From NCBI RefSeq assembly GCF_001905145.1, contig NZ_LWLB01000001.1, positions 496,001 through 560,000 on the forward strand: a stretch of DNA of 64,000 bases. The letters run 5' to 3'. A program made the position numbers and the translations under genes. The stretch is from Nocardiopsis sp. TSRI0078. GTDB lineage: Bacteria; Actinomycetota; Actinomycetes; Streptosporangiales; Streptosporangiaceae. The notes below the pieces were generated by a model. That model ran no database searches. It was not told the origin of the DNA and was given only the letters and a program-made list of their open reading frames with translations. The number at the start of each line of letters is the position of its first letter. The first letter of the stretch is position 1. Below are positions 36,244-44,810 of the stretch, one piece after another.

Positions 36244-37392
36244 GTGAAGCTCAATAGCTTCGATGAATGGTCACCGCTCAAGGAAGTCGTTGTCGGTTCC
36301 GCTCTGAACTACACGTCCCACGAGCGGGAACTCTCCTTTGATCTCTTCTTTCATGAGCACATCACCAGGTCGGAGTGGTACTACCCGCGGCTGTCGGTGC
36401 ACACCAGCGACGAAGGCTCCCGCCGCCGCTCGACCCGGTCACCGATCAAGCAACGCTACGTTGAGGAGCTCAACGAGGACCTCGATGGGCTGGCCAAAAC
36501 CCTGGAGTCCTTGTCGGTGAGCGTTCGGCGCCCCATCGACCTTGACCCCTCCACCACGGAGGTGCGCACACCCGCATGGTCCGCGGCCGTGGTCCCGCCC
36601 CTCAACATCCGGGACAACACACTCATCCTGGGCGACGAGATCATCGAGACCCCGCCCATGGTGCGGTCCCGCTACTTCGAAACGCAGTTCCTCACCGGGA
36701 TCTTCGCGGACCACTTCGCCAGGGGTGCGCGCTGGACCGTGATGCCCAGGCCGCTCATGACGGACTCCTCCTTCGACCCGTCGTACGCCGAGAGCACCGC
36801 AGGCGGTCCGACCGAGCCCATCACCGACCCTGAGCCCTCCCACTACGACGTCGGCTTCGAGATGATGTTCGACGGCGCCCAGTGTCTGCGCCTGGGCAGG
36901 GATGTCATCGCCAACATCTCGACCACCAACCACGCGATGGCCGTCGACTGGCTCGAACGCCACTGTGAGGGCCGCTTCCGTTTCCACCGGGTGCACCGGT
37001 TGAGCGACAGCCACATCGATAGCATGGTTTTGGCGTTGCGGCCGGGAACGTTGCTGGTGCGGTCCCGAGAGGTGGTCGACTTCCTTCCGGAAGCGCTTCG
37101 GAAGTGGGACATGATCGTCGCCCCGCCGCCGAGCGAGAACAACTTCCCGTCCTACGAGGACGACGACCTCGTCCTCACCACGCCCTTCATCGACCTCAAC
37201 GTGTTCTCCGTGTCCCCGGACACCGTCCTGGTCAACGAGGCGTCCCCGGACCTGATCCGCACCCTGGAACGACACGGTTTCACGTGCGTCCCAGTCCGCC
37301 ACCGCCACCGGCGCCTCTTCGGCGGCGGATTCCACTGCTTCACACTGGACACGGTCCGCCAGGGCGGCCCGGAGGACTACCTCGAAGGCTGA
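36244..37392 (+). CDS. Amidinotransferase (arginine:glycine amidinotransferase family)
   Basis: 382 aa from GTG 36244 (GGGGGA upstream). Starts MKLNSFDEWSPLKEVVVGSA, as in AGAT-like enzymes. The catalytic triad can be placed: Asp210 in MMFDGAQCLRLG, His257 in SDSHIDSMVLALRPG, and nucleophile Cys365 in GGGFHCFTLDTVR. The family moves the amidino group of arginine through a Cys-linked intermediate to an amine. The expected acceptor is the alpha-amine of 3,5-dihydroxyphenylglycine made by the neighbouring genes, giving the guanidino acid that PGM1-type ligases use. It is divergent from the precursor operon. Confidence 0.9.
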   Translation: MKLNSFDEWSPLKEVVVGSALNYTSHERELSFDLFFHEHITRSEWYYPRLSVHTSDEGSRRRSTRSPIKQRYVEELNEDLDGLAKTLESLSVSVRRPIDLDPSTTEVRTPAWSAAVVPPLNIRDNTLILGDEIIETPPMVRSRYFETQFLTGIFADHFARGARWTVMPRPLMTDSSFDPSYAESTAGGPTEPITDPEPSHYDVGFEMMFDGAQCLRLGRDVIANISTTNHAMAVDWLERHCEGRFRFHRVHRLSDSHIDSMVLALRPGTLLVRSREVVDFLPEALRKWDMIVAPPPSENNFPSYEDDDLVLTTPFIDLNVFSVSPDTVLVNEASPDLIRTLERHGFTCVPVRHRHRRLFGGGFHCFTLDTVRQGGPEDYLEG

Positions 37393-37422
37393 CCGGCAGC
37401 CGGGGCGTACCGTGGCCGGCCG

Positions 37423-38250
37423 TCACTCACCCCACCAGTCGGGGGTGCGCTTCTCAGCGAAGGCACGCGGTCCCTCCTGTGCGTCTCGGCTGTGCATGCG
37501 TTTCTCCTCCCACACGTACCGGGTGGCAAACGCCTGCTCCAACGAGGCCGAGGCCGATTCGAGCGCAGCCTCCTTGATCGCCCGAACTGAGAGGGGTGCG
37601 CAGCGCAGGATGTCCTCCACCCACCTATTGACGCACTCGTCCAGTTCGTCTGGCGGCACTACGTCGTTGATGAGCCCGAGCCGGTGCGCCCGATCAGCAT
37701 CCAGGTTCCGCCCGGTCAGCAGATGGCCCATCGCCGTCCGGAAGGGCAACTGCCGTACAAGCCGGAACACGCCCCCCGCTCCCGGCACGAGGCCGTGCCG
37801 GGCCTCGGGTAGGCCGAACACCGCGTCTTCAGAAGCGACGACGATGTCACAGGTCAGCGCGAGCTCGAAGCCCCCGCCCAGGGCGTACCCCCGCACCCGG
37901 GCCACCAGGGGTTTGAACAATCGGAAGCGTTCCGTCAGGCGTGGCCATCCGGGCTGTCCCCGGCTGCCGAACGTGGTGGGTGAGGCATCACCCGCCGCTG
38001 TCAGCCGTGCTCGCTCCTTGAGGTCCTGTCCTACAGAGAAAGCTCGGTCGCCCGCGCCGGTGAGGACCCCGACCCAGACGTCATCGTCCTCCTCGAAGTC
38101 GTCCCACACCCGCGCCAATTCCTCGTGCATGCGCAGATCCATCGCGTTGAGAGTGTGGGGCCGATCTAGGGTTATGTACGCGACACGGCCACGCTTTTCA
38201 TATCTGATGCTCTTTTCCGGACTCGCGCTCTCCATGGATGATTCAGTCAT
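37423..38250 (-). CDS. dpgD: Enoyl-CoA hydratase/isomerase, DpgD-like
   Basis: 275 aa crotonase-fold protein. [19 protein letters not shown] near the start, the oxyanion-hole region [18 protein letters not shown] and the active-site loop [19 protein letters not shown] identify an enoyl-CoA hydratase. In Dpg clusters DpgD, with DpgB, helps dehydrate and aromatise the tetraketide made by DpgA. It is on the minus strand, 32 bp from the divergent dpgA. ATG 38250 was chosen; ATG 38235 is possible and neither has a ribosome-binding site, so a leaderless mRNA is conceivable. The dpgD name rests on context. Confidence 0.82.
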   Translation of the reverse strand: MTESSMESASPEKSIRYEKRGRVAYITLDRPHTLNAMDLRMHEELARVWDDFEEDDDVWVGVLTGAGDRAFSVGQDLKERARLTAAGDASPTTFGSRGQPGWPRLTERFRLFKPLVARVRGYALGGGFELALTCDIVVASEDAVFGLPEARHGLVPGAGGVFRLVRQLPFRTAMGHLLTGRNLDADRAHRLGLINDVVPPDELDECVNRWVEDILRCAPLSVRAIKEAALESASASLEQAFATRYVWEEKRMHSRDAQEGPRAFAEKRTPDWWGE

Positions 38251-38282
38251 GAAAATGGATGCTACCACAAGGCGATGAACCG

Positions 38283-39371
38283 ATGACAAAAACCTTTGCG
38301 TCGACTCCGAAGTCAGATATCTCTACCGCACCAAAAATACTTTCCGTGGGGACGGCAACCCCATCGAACTCCTATACGCAGAAGGAGATCCTGGATCTGT
38401 TTCAGGTGGCGGACGAACGCATATCCGCCATCTTCCTTAATGGCGGAATCGAACGCAGAAGCCTCACCCTCCCCCCAATGACCCCGGGCGAGGGTTTCAC
38501 GGAGGAGACCCAGGGCGACCTGCTGAGGAAACACCTCGAAAGCGGAATCGAGATCGGCGGTGAATCGGTCCGTAGGTGCCTTGAGGGCATCGGTGCGACC
38601 GCGTCCGACATCGAATACTTGTGCTGTGTCTCCTCTACGGGGTTCATCACCCCCGGATTCAGCGCGCGCCTGATCGCTGAGCTCGGGATACCCGTGTCGG
38701 CCTCCCGGATCGACGTGGTGGGAATGGGGTGCAACGCCGGCCTCAACGCCCTGAACGCCGTGACGGGCTGGTCCCGGGCCAACCCGGGCGCACTCGCGAT
38801 CATGGTCTGCATCGAGGTGTGTTCGGCCGCCTACGTCTTTGACGGGACCATGCGCACGTCCGTGGTCAACAGCCTCTTCGGTGATGGTGCGGCGGCCATC
38901 GCGCTGGGGTCTGGACGGGACGGCGCCGAGGGCCCTGGGGTCCTGGACTTCGCCAGCGAGATCATTCCCTCCGCCGCCGAGGCGATGCGCTATGACTGGG
39001 ACGATTCCCAGGGGAAGTTCAGTTTCCACCTGGACCCCGATATCCCGTACGTCGTCGGTTCCCACGCACGGGAACCGGTGGGGAGGCTGCTCAACCGGGC
39101 CGGACTCCGGCGCTCGGACATTACGCACTGGATCGTGCACTCCGGAGGAAAGAAGGTCATCGACGCCCTGAGGGTGAATCTCGGCCTCACCCGCCACGAC
39201 CTGCGCCATACCACGGGGGTCCTTCGCGACCAGGGAAACCTTTCCAGTGGAGCCTTTCTCTTCTCCTATCAACGGCTTCTCGCGGAGGAAAATTTCAGGA
39301 CGGGGGATTACGGAGTGATGATGACGATGGGACCTGGTTCCACGGTTGAAACGGCCCTGCTGCGTTGGTAA
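38283..39371 (+). CDS. dpgA: Type III polyketide synthase, 3,5-dihydroxyphenylacetyl-CoA synthase
   Basis: 362 aa chalcone-synthase-fold enzyme that condenses four malonyl-CoA to the dihydroxyphenylacetyl skeleton. The catalytic triad is Cys150 in [16 protein letters not shown], His286 in WIVHSGGKK and Asn319 in [13 protein letters not shown]. The N terminus [20 protein letters not shown] and the MGCNAG active-site string agree with DpgA of glycopeptide-antibiotic clusters rather than with RppA or alkylresorcinol synthases. AAGG lies 9 nt before the ATG. It heads a five-gene rightward operon dpgA-dpgB-dpgC-aminotransferase-methyltransferase. Confidence 0.93.
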   Translation: MTKTFASTPKSDISTAPKILSVGTATPSNSYTQKEILDLFQVADERISAIFLNGGIERRSLTLPPMTPGEGFTEETQGDLLRKHLESGIEIGGESVRRCLEGIGATASDIEYLCCVSSTGFITPGFSARLIAELGIPVSASRIDVVGMGCNAGLNALNAVTGWSRANPGALAIMVCIEVCSAAYVFDGTMRTSVVNSLFGDGAAAIALGSGRDGAEGPGVLDFASEIIPSAAEAMRYDWDDSQGKFSFHLDPDIPYVVGSHAREPVGRLLNRAGLRRSDITHWIVHSGGKKVIDALRVNLGLTRHDLRHTTGVLRDQGNLSSGAFLFSYQRLLAEENFRTGDYGVMMTMGPGSTVETALLRW

Positions 39372-39400
39372 GGAAAATCCTTCCGAGGAAGGCGAATAGC

Positions 39401-40117
39401 ATGAGGAACGAGCACGACATCGAATGGGACACCGTCTTCACCGCGGACATCGACGGAAACCGCCCGATCGGCGAACTCGCGGCGTCGGTGAACGATCTGT
39501 GCGGCCGAGTGGAGGGCCGCCCGGGTTCCGTGATCCTGCTGAGACTGGCCGAGGGCACACCAGACCGGAGGTCGTGGCCCGGTGCCGTGGACGTCAGGGA
39601 CGTCAGCCGGTGGGAGAAGGCGATCCGGCGGCTGGAACGCTCGGAGGCCGTCAGCATCGTGGTGGGCCAGGGCACGTGCTGCGGACCCGCACTCGACGTA
39701 CTCCTGGTGGGCGACTACCGGATCGCGAGCGCGGACATGACACTGCTGCTGCCCGTCAACGACGACCAGTTCTGGCCCGGTATGGCGTTGCACCGACTCG
39801 TGCGGGAGATCGGAGTGGCGCGCGCCCGTCAGCTGGTGTTGTGGGGTGACCGCCTCACGGCCGCCGCCGCACTGGAGAACAGCCTGGTCAACGAGGTATC
39901 CACCGATGTGGAGGATACGGTGCGTTCCGCCGTGGTTTTCCTCCGCCGGACCTCTGGCACCGATCTCGCCGTACGGCGCCAACTGCTCTTCGAGGCGGCG
40001 TCGAACGACTTCGAGGATTCCCTCGGTGTCCACCTGGCGGCGTGTGACAGGGAGTTGCGTCGGCTGCGGGCCCAGCCGCGGTCAGGGGTGGACGCACGTG
40101 TGGAGGCGCGTCGATGA
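39401..40117 (+). CDS. dpgB: DpgB-like enoyl-CoA hydratase homologue
   Basis: 238 aa, divergent crotonase fold. It lacks a textbook enoyl-CoA hydratase motif but keeps GQGTCCGPALDVLLVGDYRI at the place of the oxyanion-hole segment and LHRLVREIGVARARQLVLWG afterwards. DpgB increases DpgA activity and assists dehydration. GAGGAAGG precedes ATG 39401, and the stop overlaps the dpgC start. Assigned by fold, size and position between dpgA and dpgC. Confidence 0.87.
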   Translation: MRNEHDIEWDTVFTADIDGNRPIGELAASVNDLCGRVEGRPGSVILLRLAEGTPDRRSWPGAVDVRDVSRWEKAIRRLERSEAVSIVVGQGTCCGPALDVLLVGDYRIASADMTLLLPVNDDQFWPGMALHRLVREIGVARARQLVLWGDRLTAAAALENSLVNEVSTDVEDTVRSAVVFLRRTSGTDLAVRRQLLFEAASNDFEDSLGVHLAACDRELRRLRAQPRSGVDARVEARR

Positions 40118-41484
40118 GCGGGCACGGGACAGGCCCGGTGGCGCGGTGGCACCTGCGCACACCGAAGCTCAGCGGACGGCTCGGGGAGGACGCGGACCTG
40201 CTCCGCCGCCACACGGAGGAGGGGGAAGAGCTCTTGGCGGAACTACCCCCGCGTCCGGAACGGGACGCGGGTGAGACGGCCATCGCCGCAACCATCCACG
40301 GGGGCGGCCGCGAGATCCGCGGCGCGTTCCTCGACCTGCACGCCGAGCCGGTGTTCGCCACGATCTGTGACGGAAACCCCCGACCGCGCCTGTCCGACAT
40401 CGCCTTCGAGGCGGCCGACCGCTTTCCCGGCCTAGCACCCACCCGGAAGCAGATGGTCGAGGAGCGAACGCGCCTCCAGGCCCACAAGGAGGGGCGGGAG
40501 ATCGACCAGGGAGTCCTCTTCCGAGGGCTGCTCCGTGCTCCCAGCGCTGGGAGCCGTCTGGTCGACGCAATGCTCCGCCCCACCGCCCGGGCAAAGGACC
40601 TCCTGTCCGTGTTCGCGGTGAAGGGACGCGTCGAACTCCCCACGGTGGTCCTGGAACGCAGCGGGGCGGCGGCCCACCTCACCGTCACAAACACGCGGTG
40701 CCTCAACGCCGAGGACGACCAGCTGATCACCGACATGGAAACCGCGGTGGACCTTGTGTTCCTGGAGGAACGCGTGCACGTCGGTGTCGTCCGGGGAGGC
40801 CTGATGACGCACCCCCGCTACCTGGGCAGGAGGGTCTTCAGCGCGGGTATCAACCTCAAGGAGTTGCGCAACGGGGACATCTCCTTCGTGGATTTCCTGT
40901 TGGGCCGGGAACTGGGCTATCTGCACAAGATCCTCCGAGGGGTGGTTCCGGACACGGACAGGCCGAGCCTGTCCGCGCGGGCAGTCCACAAGCCCTGGAT
41001 CGCGGCCGTGGACTCCTTCGCCATCGGCGGCGGTATGCAACTGCTCTTCCTGTTCGACAGGGTGATCGCGGAGAAGGACGCGTTCTTCAGCCTTCCGGCC
41101 GCCCGTGAGGGAATCGTTCCGGGGGCGGCGAACCTCAGACTGGGCCGCTTCGTGGGGAGTCGGGAGGCCCGCCGGATCATCCTCGCCGGGCATCGCCTCC
41201 GCGCGACCGACCCGGAGGCCCGGCTCCTCTGCGACGAAGTCGTGGAATCCGAGGAGATGGACACCGCCGTGGAGCGGGCGATCCAGGACCTCGACAACCC
41301 GGCCGTCGTGGACAACCGCAGAATGATCGCGCTCGCCGAGGAGCCGCTGGACCACTTCCGCGCCTACATGGCCGAGTTCTCCCGGGTGCAGGCCGAGCGC
41401 CTCTACGCCGCAGACGTCCTGGAGAAGGTCGCCACCCCGCCGGGCACGCGGCGTCGACAGGAGGCGAAGGAGAGCGGATGCTGA
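40114..41484 (+). CDS. dpgC: 3,5-dihydroxyphenylacetyl-CoA 1,2-dioxygenase
   Basis: 456 aa. Cofactor-free oxygenase of the crotonase superfamily: a helical N-terminal domain (about 1-200), then the crotonase core with RRVFSAGINLKELRNGDISF, the oxyanion Gly run in SFAIGGGMQLLFLFDRVIAE and PAAREGIVPGAANLRLGRFV. DpgC turns 3,5-dihydroxyphenylacetyl-CoA into 3,5-dihydroxyphenylglyoxylate with O2, releasing CoA. GGAGG lies 7 nt upstream of the ATG; it overlaps dpgB by 4 bp and the aminotransferase by 7 bp. Its presence is the strongest mark that the product is dihydroxyphenylglycine rather than a simple resorcinol. Confidence 0.94.
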   Translation: MSGHGTGPVARWHLRTPKLSGRLGEDADLLRRHTEEGEELLAELPPRPERDAGETAIAATIHGGGREIRGAFLDLHAEPVFATICDGNPRPRLSDIAFEAADRFPGLAPTRKQMVEERTRLQAHKEGREIDQGVLFRGLLRAPSAGSRLVDAMLRPTARAKDLLSVFAVKGRVELPTVVLERSGAAAHLTVTNTRCLNAEDDQLITDMETAVDLVFLEERVHVGVVRGGLMTHPRYLGRRVFSAGINLKELRNGDISFVDFLLGRELGYLHKILRGVVPDTDRPSLSARAVHKPWIAAVDSFAIGGGMQLLFLFDRVIAEKDAFFSLPAAREGIVPGAANLRLGRFVGSREARRIILAGHRLRATDPEARLLCDEVVESEEMDTAVERAIQDLDNPAVVDNRRMIALAEEPLDHFRAYMAEFSRVQAERLYAADVLEKVATPPGTRRRQEAKESGC

Positions 41485-42788
41485 GCATCGACCACCTGCA
41501 CGGCTCCCTCACCGACCCGGTACTGGACTCCGTCAACTTCCTCAACGAGGTGATGGGACGCTACCCTGACGCGATCTCCTTCGCGCCTGGAGCTCCCAGA
41601 CCGGCCCCTTTCGACGACTCGGTCGCCGCCGGGCACATCCGACGCTACCTCCGCCACTTGCGCGAGGCGCGCGGGGCGGACCCCGAGGAGGCGGAACGGC
41701 TCATCTCCCAGTACGGCCCCGCCCGGGGGCTGATCAACGACCTCGTCAGCCAGGCGCTGCGCACCGACCACGGCATCGATGTCGCTCCGGAGTCCGTCGT
41801 CATCACTGTGGGAGCGCAGGAGGGCATGTTCGTGACGCTGCGCGCCCTCTTCAGCCCGGGTGACGTCCTGGCGGTGGCCGAACCTTGCTTCGTCGGGATC
41901 CTGGGGGCCGCGCGACTGCTCGACATCGAGGTGGTTCCGGTAAGTGAGACCGATGACGGAATCGACCTGGACCAACTCGCCGGAGCGTGCCGGGACGCCA
42001 GAGCGCGGGGGCAGCGCGTACGGGCGCTCTATGTGGCTCCCGACCACTCCAACCCGTCGGGGACCCTCCTCGACCTACGATGCCGACGAGAGCTCCTCGC
42101 CTTGGCCCACCGGGAGGACCTGCTGCTGTTGGAGGACAACGCCTACGCGTTCACCGCGGCCCCCGACCAAGAGCTCCCCCCGCTCAAGGCACTGGACGGC
42201 GGCGGCCGGGTGGTCCTCATCGGCACCTTCGCCAAAGTGTGCCTGCCGGGCGCGCGTGTGGGATACGTGGTCGCGGGCCAGGACGTGCGACACGGTGACG
42301 GACGGTCGGCACCGCTCGCGGAGCTCATCGCTGCGGTCAAGAGCATGGTCACGGTCAACACGTCGCCCGTGTCCCAGGCGGTCATCGGCGGCATGCTGCT
42401 GGAGCGTGGAGGGTCGATCAGCGCCCTGGGAGAGGCGAGGGCGGCCGAGTACCGGCAGAATCTGCGGCATCTGCTGCAGGCACTCGACCAACGGCTGTCT
42501 CCCGGAAGCACCGGAATTCCCGGTGTGAGCTGGAACCGCCCGCGAGGAGGGTTCTTCGTCCGGGTCCGCGTCCCGGTCAGAGCGGACGCGGAGCTACTGG
42601 AGCTGTCCGCGGCGGAGTTCGGTGTGCTGTGGACACCCATGACGCACTTCCACGTCGGTGACGGGGGGACCAACGAACTCCGTCTGTCGTGCAGTTACCT
42701 CAGCCACGCGCACATCGACGAGGGAGTCGAACGCCTGGCGGCCCTTCTCGACCACGTCGTTTGCGGAGCACGGGAGAGGAACGCATGA
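41478..42788 (+). CDS. PLP aminotransferase, dihydroxyphenylglycine-forming (HpgT/PgaT-like)
   Basis: 436 aa, class I fold. PLP Lys253 in IGTFAKVCLPGARVGYV, Asp220 and Tyr223 in LLLLEDNAYAF, and the Asn-Pro turn in APDHSNPSGTLLDL. In glycopeptide clusters the corresponding enzyme converts 3,5-dihydroxyphenylglyoxylate to the amino acid, usually with tyrosine as donor. AAGGAG lies 5 nt upstream of the ATG. It follows dpgC directly and is coupled to the next methyltransferase gene, completing the Dpg pathway. Confidence 0.9.
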   Translation: MLSIDHLHGSLTDPVLDSVNFLNEVMGRYPDAISFAPGAPRPAPFDDSVAAGHIRRYLRHLREARGADPEEAERLISQYGPARGLINDLVSQALRTDHGIDVAPESVVITVGAQEGMFVTLRALFSPGDVLAVAEPCFVGILGAARLLDIEVVPVSETDDGIDLDQLAGACRDARARGQRVRALYVAPDHSNPSGTLLDLRCRRELLALAHREDLLLLEDNAYAFTAAPDQELPPLKALDGGGRVVLIGTFAKVCLPGARVGYVVAGQDVRHGDGRSAPLAELIAAVKSMVTVNTSPVSQAVIGGMLLERGGSISALGEARAAEYRQNLRHLLQALDQRLSPGSTGIPGVSWNRPRGGFFVRVRVPVRADAELLELSAAEFGVLWTPMTHFHVGDGGTNELRLSCSYLSHAHIDEGVERLAALLDHVVCGARERNA

Positions 42789-43819
42789 AGCCCCACACCG
42801 GCCTTGAGGAGGAACTGCACGCCTTGGCAGACCTGGCCACACCCATGGCGATCAGGGTCGCTGCCACACTGCGCCTCGCCGACCACATCGGGGAGGGGAC
42901 CGACACCACAGAACAAATCGCCGACGCCACCAGTACGGATTCGGGAACACTCGACCGCCTCCTTCGGCACCTGTGCTCCGTCGGCGTGCTTCGCCGGTTA
43001 GAACCGTGTCGATACGCGATCACAGAGAAGGGAGACTGCCTACGGGACGACCACCCCTCGGGGCTACGCGCACGGCTCGACACCGAGGGGGCGGAGGGGC
43101 ACGCGGACCTGTCCCTCCTGGAACTGGGCCACTCGGTCAGGACGGGGGAACCGGCCTTCGACAAACGCTACGGTGCCCCGTTTTGGGAGCACCTGGCCGA
43201 GGACCCGGAGCTGGCGGATGGCTTCCACCAGCGCATGGGCGCGGCGGTGCAGAGGGAGGCCGAGGCGATCGCCACCTCCTACGACTGGAGTTCCCTCGAC
43301 CGTGTCGTCGATGTCGGAGGGGGAGACGGCACCCTCCTCACAGCGCTCCTTCGAGCCCACCCTCGGTTGAGGGGAACAGTGCTCGACCTCCCCGGAACAG
43401 CGGAACGAGCCCGGAACGTGCTGGCAGGCGCTGGGGTGGCCGACCGGAGCGAGTTCGTGGCGGGAAGCTTCTTCGACCCCCTGCCGACGGGGGCCGACGG
43501 GTACGTGCTCTCAGCCATAATCCACAACTGGGGTGACACTGAGAGCGTGACCTTGCTCCGACGCTGCGCCGAGGCCGCCGGAGAGTGTGGTCGTGTCTTT
43601 GTCATCGAGCGGATCGGCCCAGACGGAACTGCGGCGAGCACCGGTACAGATCTGCGGATGATCGCTTACTTCGGGGGGCGTGAGAGGGACGAGGTGGAGA
43701 TCAGTGATCTCGCCGACCTGTCTGGGCTCCGCAAGGTCGCACGGCATCCGGCCAGTGCGTGCACGATCCTGGAGTTCGCTCCGAACCGGCCACGTCCCAA
43801 CCATGTCGGCGACAAGTGA
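42785..43819 (+). CDS. SAM-dependent methyltransferase (O-methyltransferase family), second in cluster
   Basis: 344 aa. Winged-helix dimer domain, then DVGGGDGTLL (176-185) and VLDLPGTAERAR for SAM binding. SAIIHNWGD has the His-Asn-Trp site seen in active O-methyltransferases of this family, with His as base. The start ATG overlaps the aminotransferase stop (ATGA). It is only distantly similar to the methyltransferase at the other end of the cluster, so the two probably act on different positions. The ring hydroxyls or C4 of the Dpg unit are candidate sites; pheganomycin and resorcinomycin carry carbon substituents there. Confidence 0.87.
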   Translation: MKPHTGLEEELHALADLATPMAIRVAATLRLADHIGEGTDTTEQIADATSTDSGTLDRLLRHLCSVGVLRRLEPCRYAITEKGDCLRDDHPSGLRARLDTEGAEGHADLSLLELGHSVRTGEPAFDKRYGAPFWEHLAEDPELADGFHQRMGAAVQREAEAIATSYDWSSLDRVVDVGGGDGTLLTALLRAHPRLRGTVLDLPGTAERARNVLAGAGVADRSEFVAGSFFDPLPTGADGYVLSAIIHNWGDTESVTLLRRCAEAAGECGRVFVIERIGPDGTAASTGTDLRMIAYFGGRERDEVEISDLADLSGLRKVARHPASACTILEFAPNRPRPNHVGDK

Positions 43820-43932
43820 GTACTGGATCTGGGATCTGGCTGTTTTGTGCCGTATATGCTGGGAGTGGTATATCCCTCTTTTTCGGCGTCGGGTTCCTGA
43901 ACTCTGGGACCACATGATCTCAAGCAGGTATC

Positions 43933-44121
43933 GTGGGGCGTCGTGGATACTCGACCGGGTTCCGCCACAAGGTGTTGGACTTGGTCGAGGCAGGGTACAG
44001 CGTCGCCGCAGTGGCACGCGATCTGGACATTAGCACCGAAACGATCTACGCCTGGTGGCGCCAGGAGCACATCGACTGCAGCTTGGCTCCGTGGTGGCTC
44101 TGCTGTTCAGGGATCCCGTAG
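43933..44121 (+). pseudogene. IS3-family transposase OrfA, truncated
   Basis: The first 48 codons give the helix-turn-helix of IS3 OrfA (STGFRHKVLDLVEAGYSVAA, then VARDLDISTETIYAWWRQEH), after which homology stops at HID and unrelated sequence runs to a stop. A normal OrfA has about 90-100 residues with a leucine-zipper half, missing here. It lies between the RiPP cluster and the right island boundary. Confidence 0.8.
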
Positions 44122-44416
44122 TCCGCAATAGTCTTCCCTGGTTTCCGATGGCACGGCGGCTCCCGGACAAGCAAGAATGAACCACCACATAGCTGGGAAA
44201 AATACCCGCGGTCCCGTTGACCTTTTATCCGATGGATGACGTTCGATGCAACCTGCGGTACACCCGCAAGAGTGCACAAGAACGGCAAAGTCCGTGCACC
44301 TGGAGGGTGCACGTGGTGCGGTGCAACGCGCGACAATCGGGGACAACGAGGCGAAGAGCAACGACTTGGCCTGCGCTTTCCCGCGTTCCCACAGGTCAGC
44401 GCATTGACACTGGGCA
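44122..44416. other. 295 bp at the right island end, no gene seen
   Basis: Mixed-composition sequence between the IS remnant and the boundary repeat. I looked for the end of a tyrosine or serine integrase, expected at this place, and saw none. Confidence 0.5.
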
Positions 44417-44562
44417 GTTCGATTCCCGTCATCCGCTCCGTTCGAAAGACGGCCCCTGGCCTGCGAGGATCGCTCGCACGCCAGGGGCCGTTTTCGCGTT
44501 GGGGGTGCGCCAGCGGGTGCACGGGACCCCGGATGACGCGCGCGGCTCCCGTCGTACACCCC
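44417..44562 (+). repeat. Right island boundary repeat (attR-like)
   Basis: Second copy of 27633-27778. It starts in the middle of the tRNA-Gly T arm (GTTCGATTCCCGTCATCCGC), so it is only the last 21 nt of the tRNA plus terminator and flank; upstream sequence does not continue the tRNA. Confidence 0.9.
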
Positions 44563-44810
44563 TATAACGGGATGCCGGAGACCGTTTGACGACAGCGTGA
44601 TCTCGCTCCAGCGCCGTGCCCTCACCCTGAGGTCACGCTCAGTGGTCAAGGGCTCCCATGCACAGAGGTCCCGCACCCGTACCTGTCAGTGACAGCCCCT
44701 GAGTGGCAGCGCTAACGTGGCAGATGATCGGCCGCGCTTCCAGGACACGTGTCCGGACCGTCTGACCCTCACGGCCCGCGTGGCCCGGACCGAAGAAGGG
44801 ACCCATCACC

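Larger units (their letters stand above)
27654..44416. mobile_element. Genomic island inserted at tRNA-Gly, carrying the RiPP cluster
   Basis: 16.78 kb between the two direct repeats. Contents: IS3-family remnants at both ends, a broken nucleoside-kinase-like gene, and the complete 14.3-kb biosynthetic cluster. There is no integrase, excisionase or relaxase in the interval, so mobility genes were lost or act in trans. The repeat-defined ends are directly visible; that this is an integrated element is inference. Confidence 0.75.

Noticed and set aside
36045-36281. 78-codon leftward frame between the precursor and amidinotransferase genes, considered as a second precursor
   Set aside because: Overlaps the amidinotransferase start, has no ribosome-binding site and no leader/core character.
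44122-44416. Integrase remnant next to the right island boundary
   Set aside because: No tyrosine-recombinase R-H-R-Y motifs or serine-recombinase region could be read in any frame.
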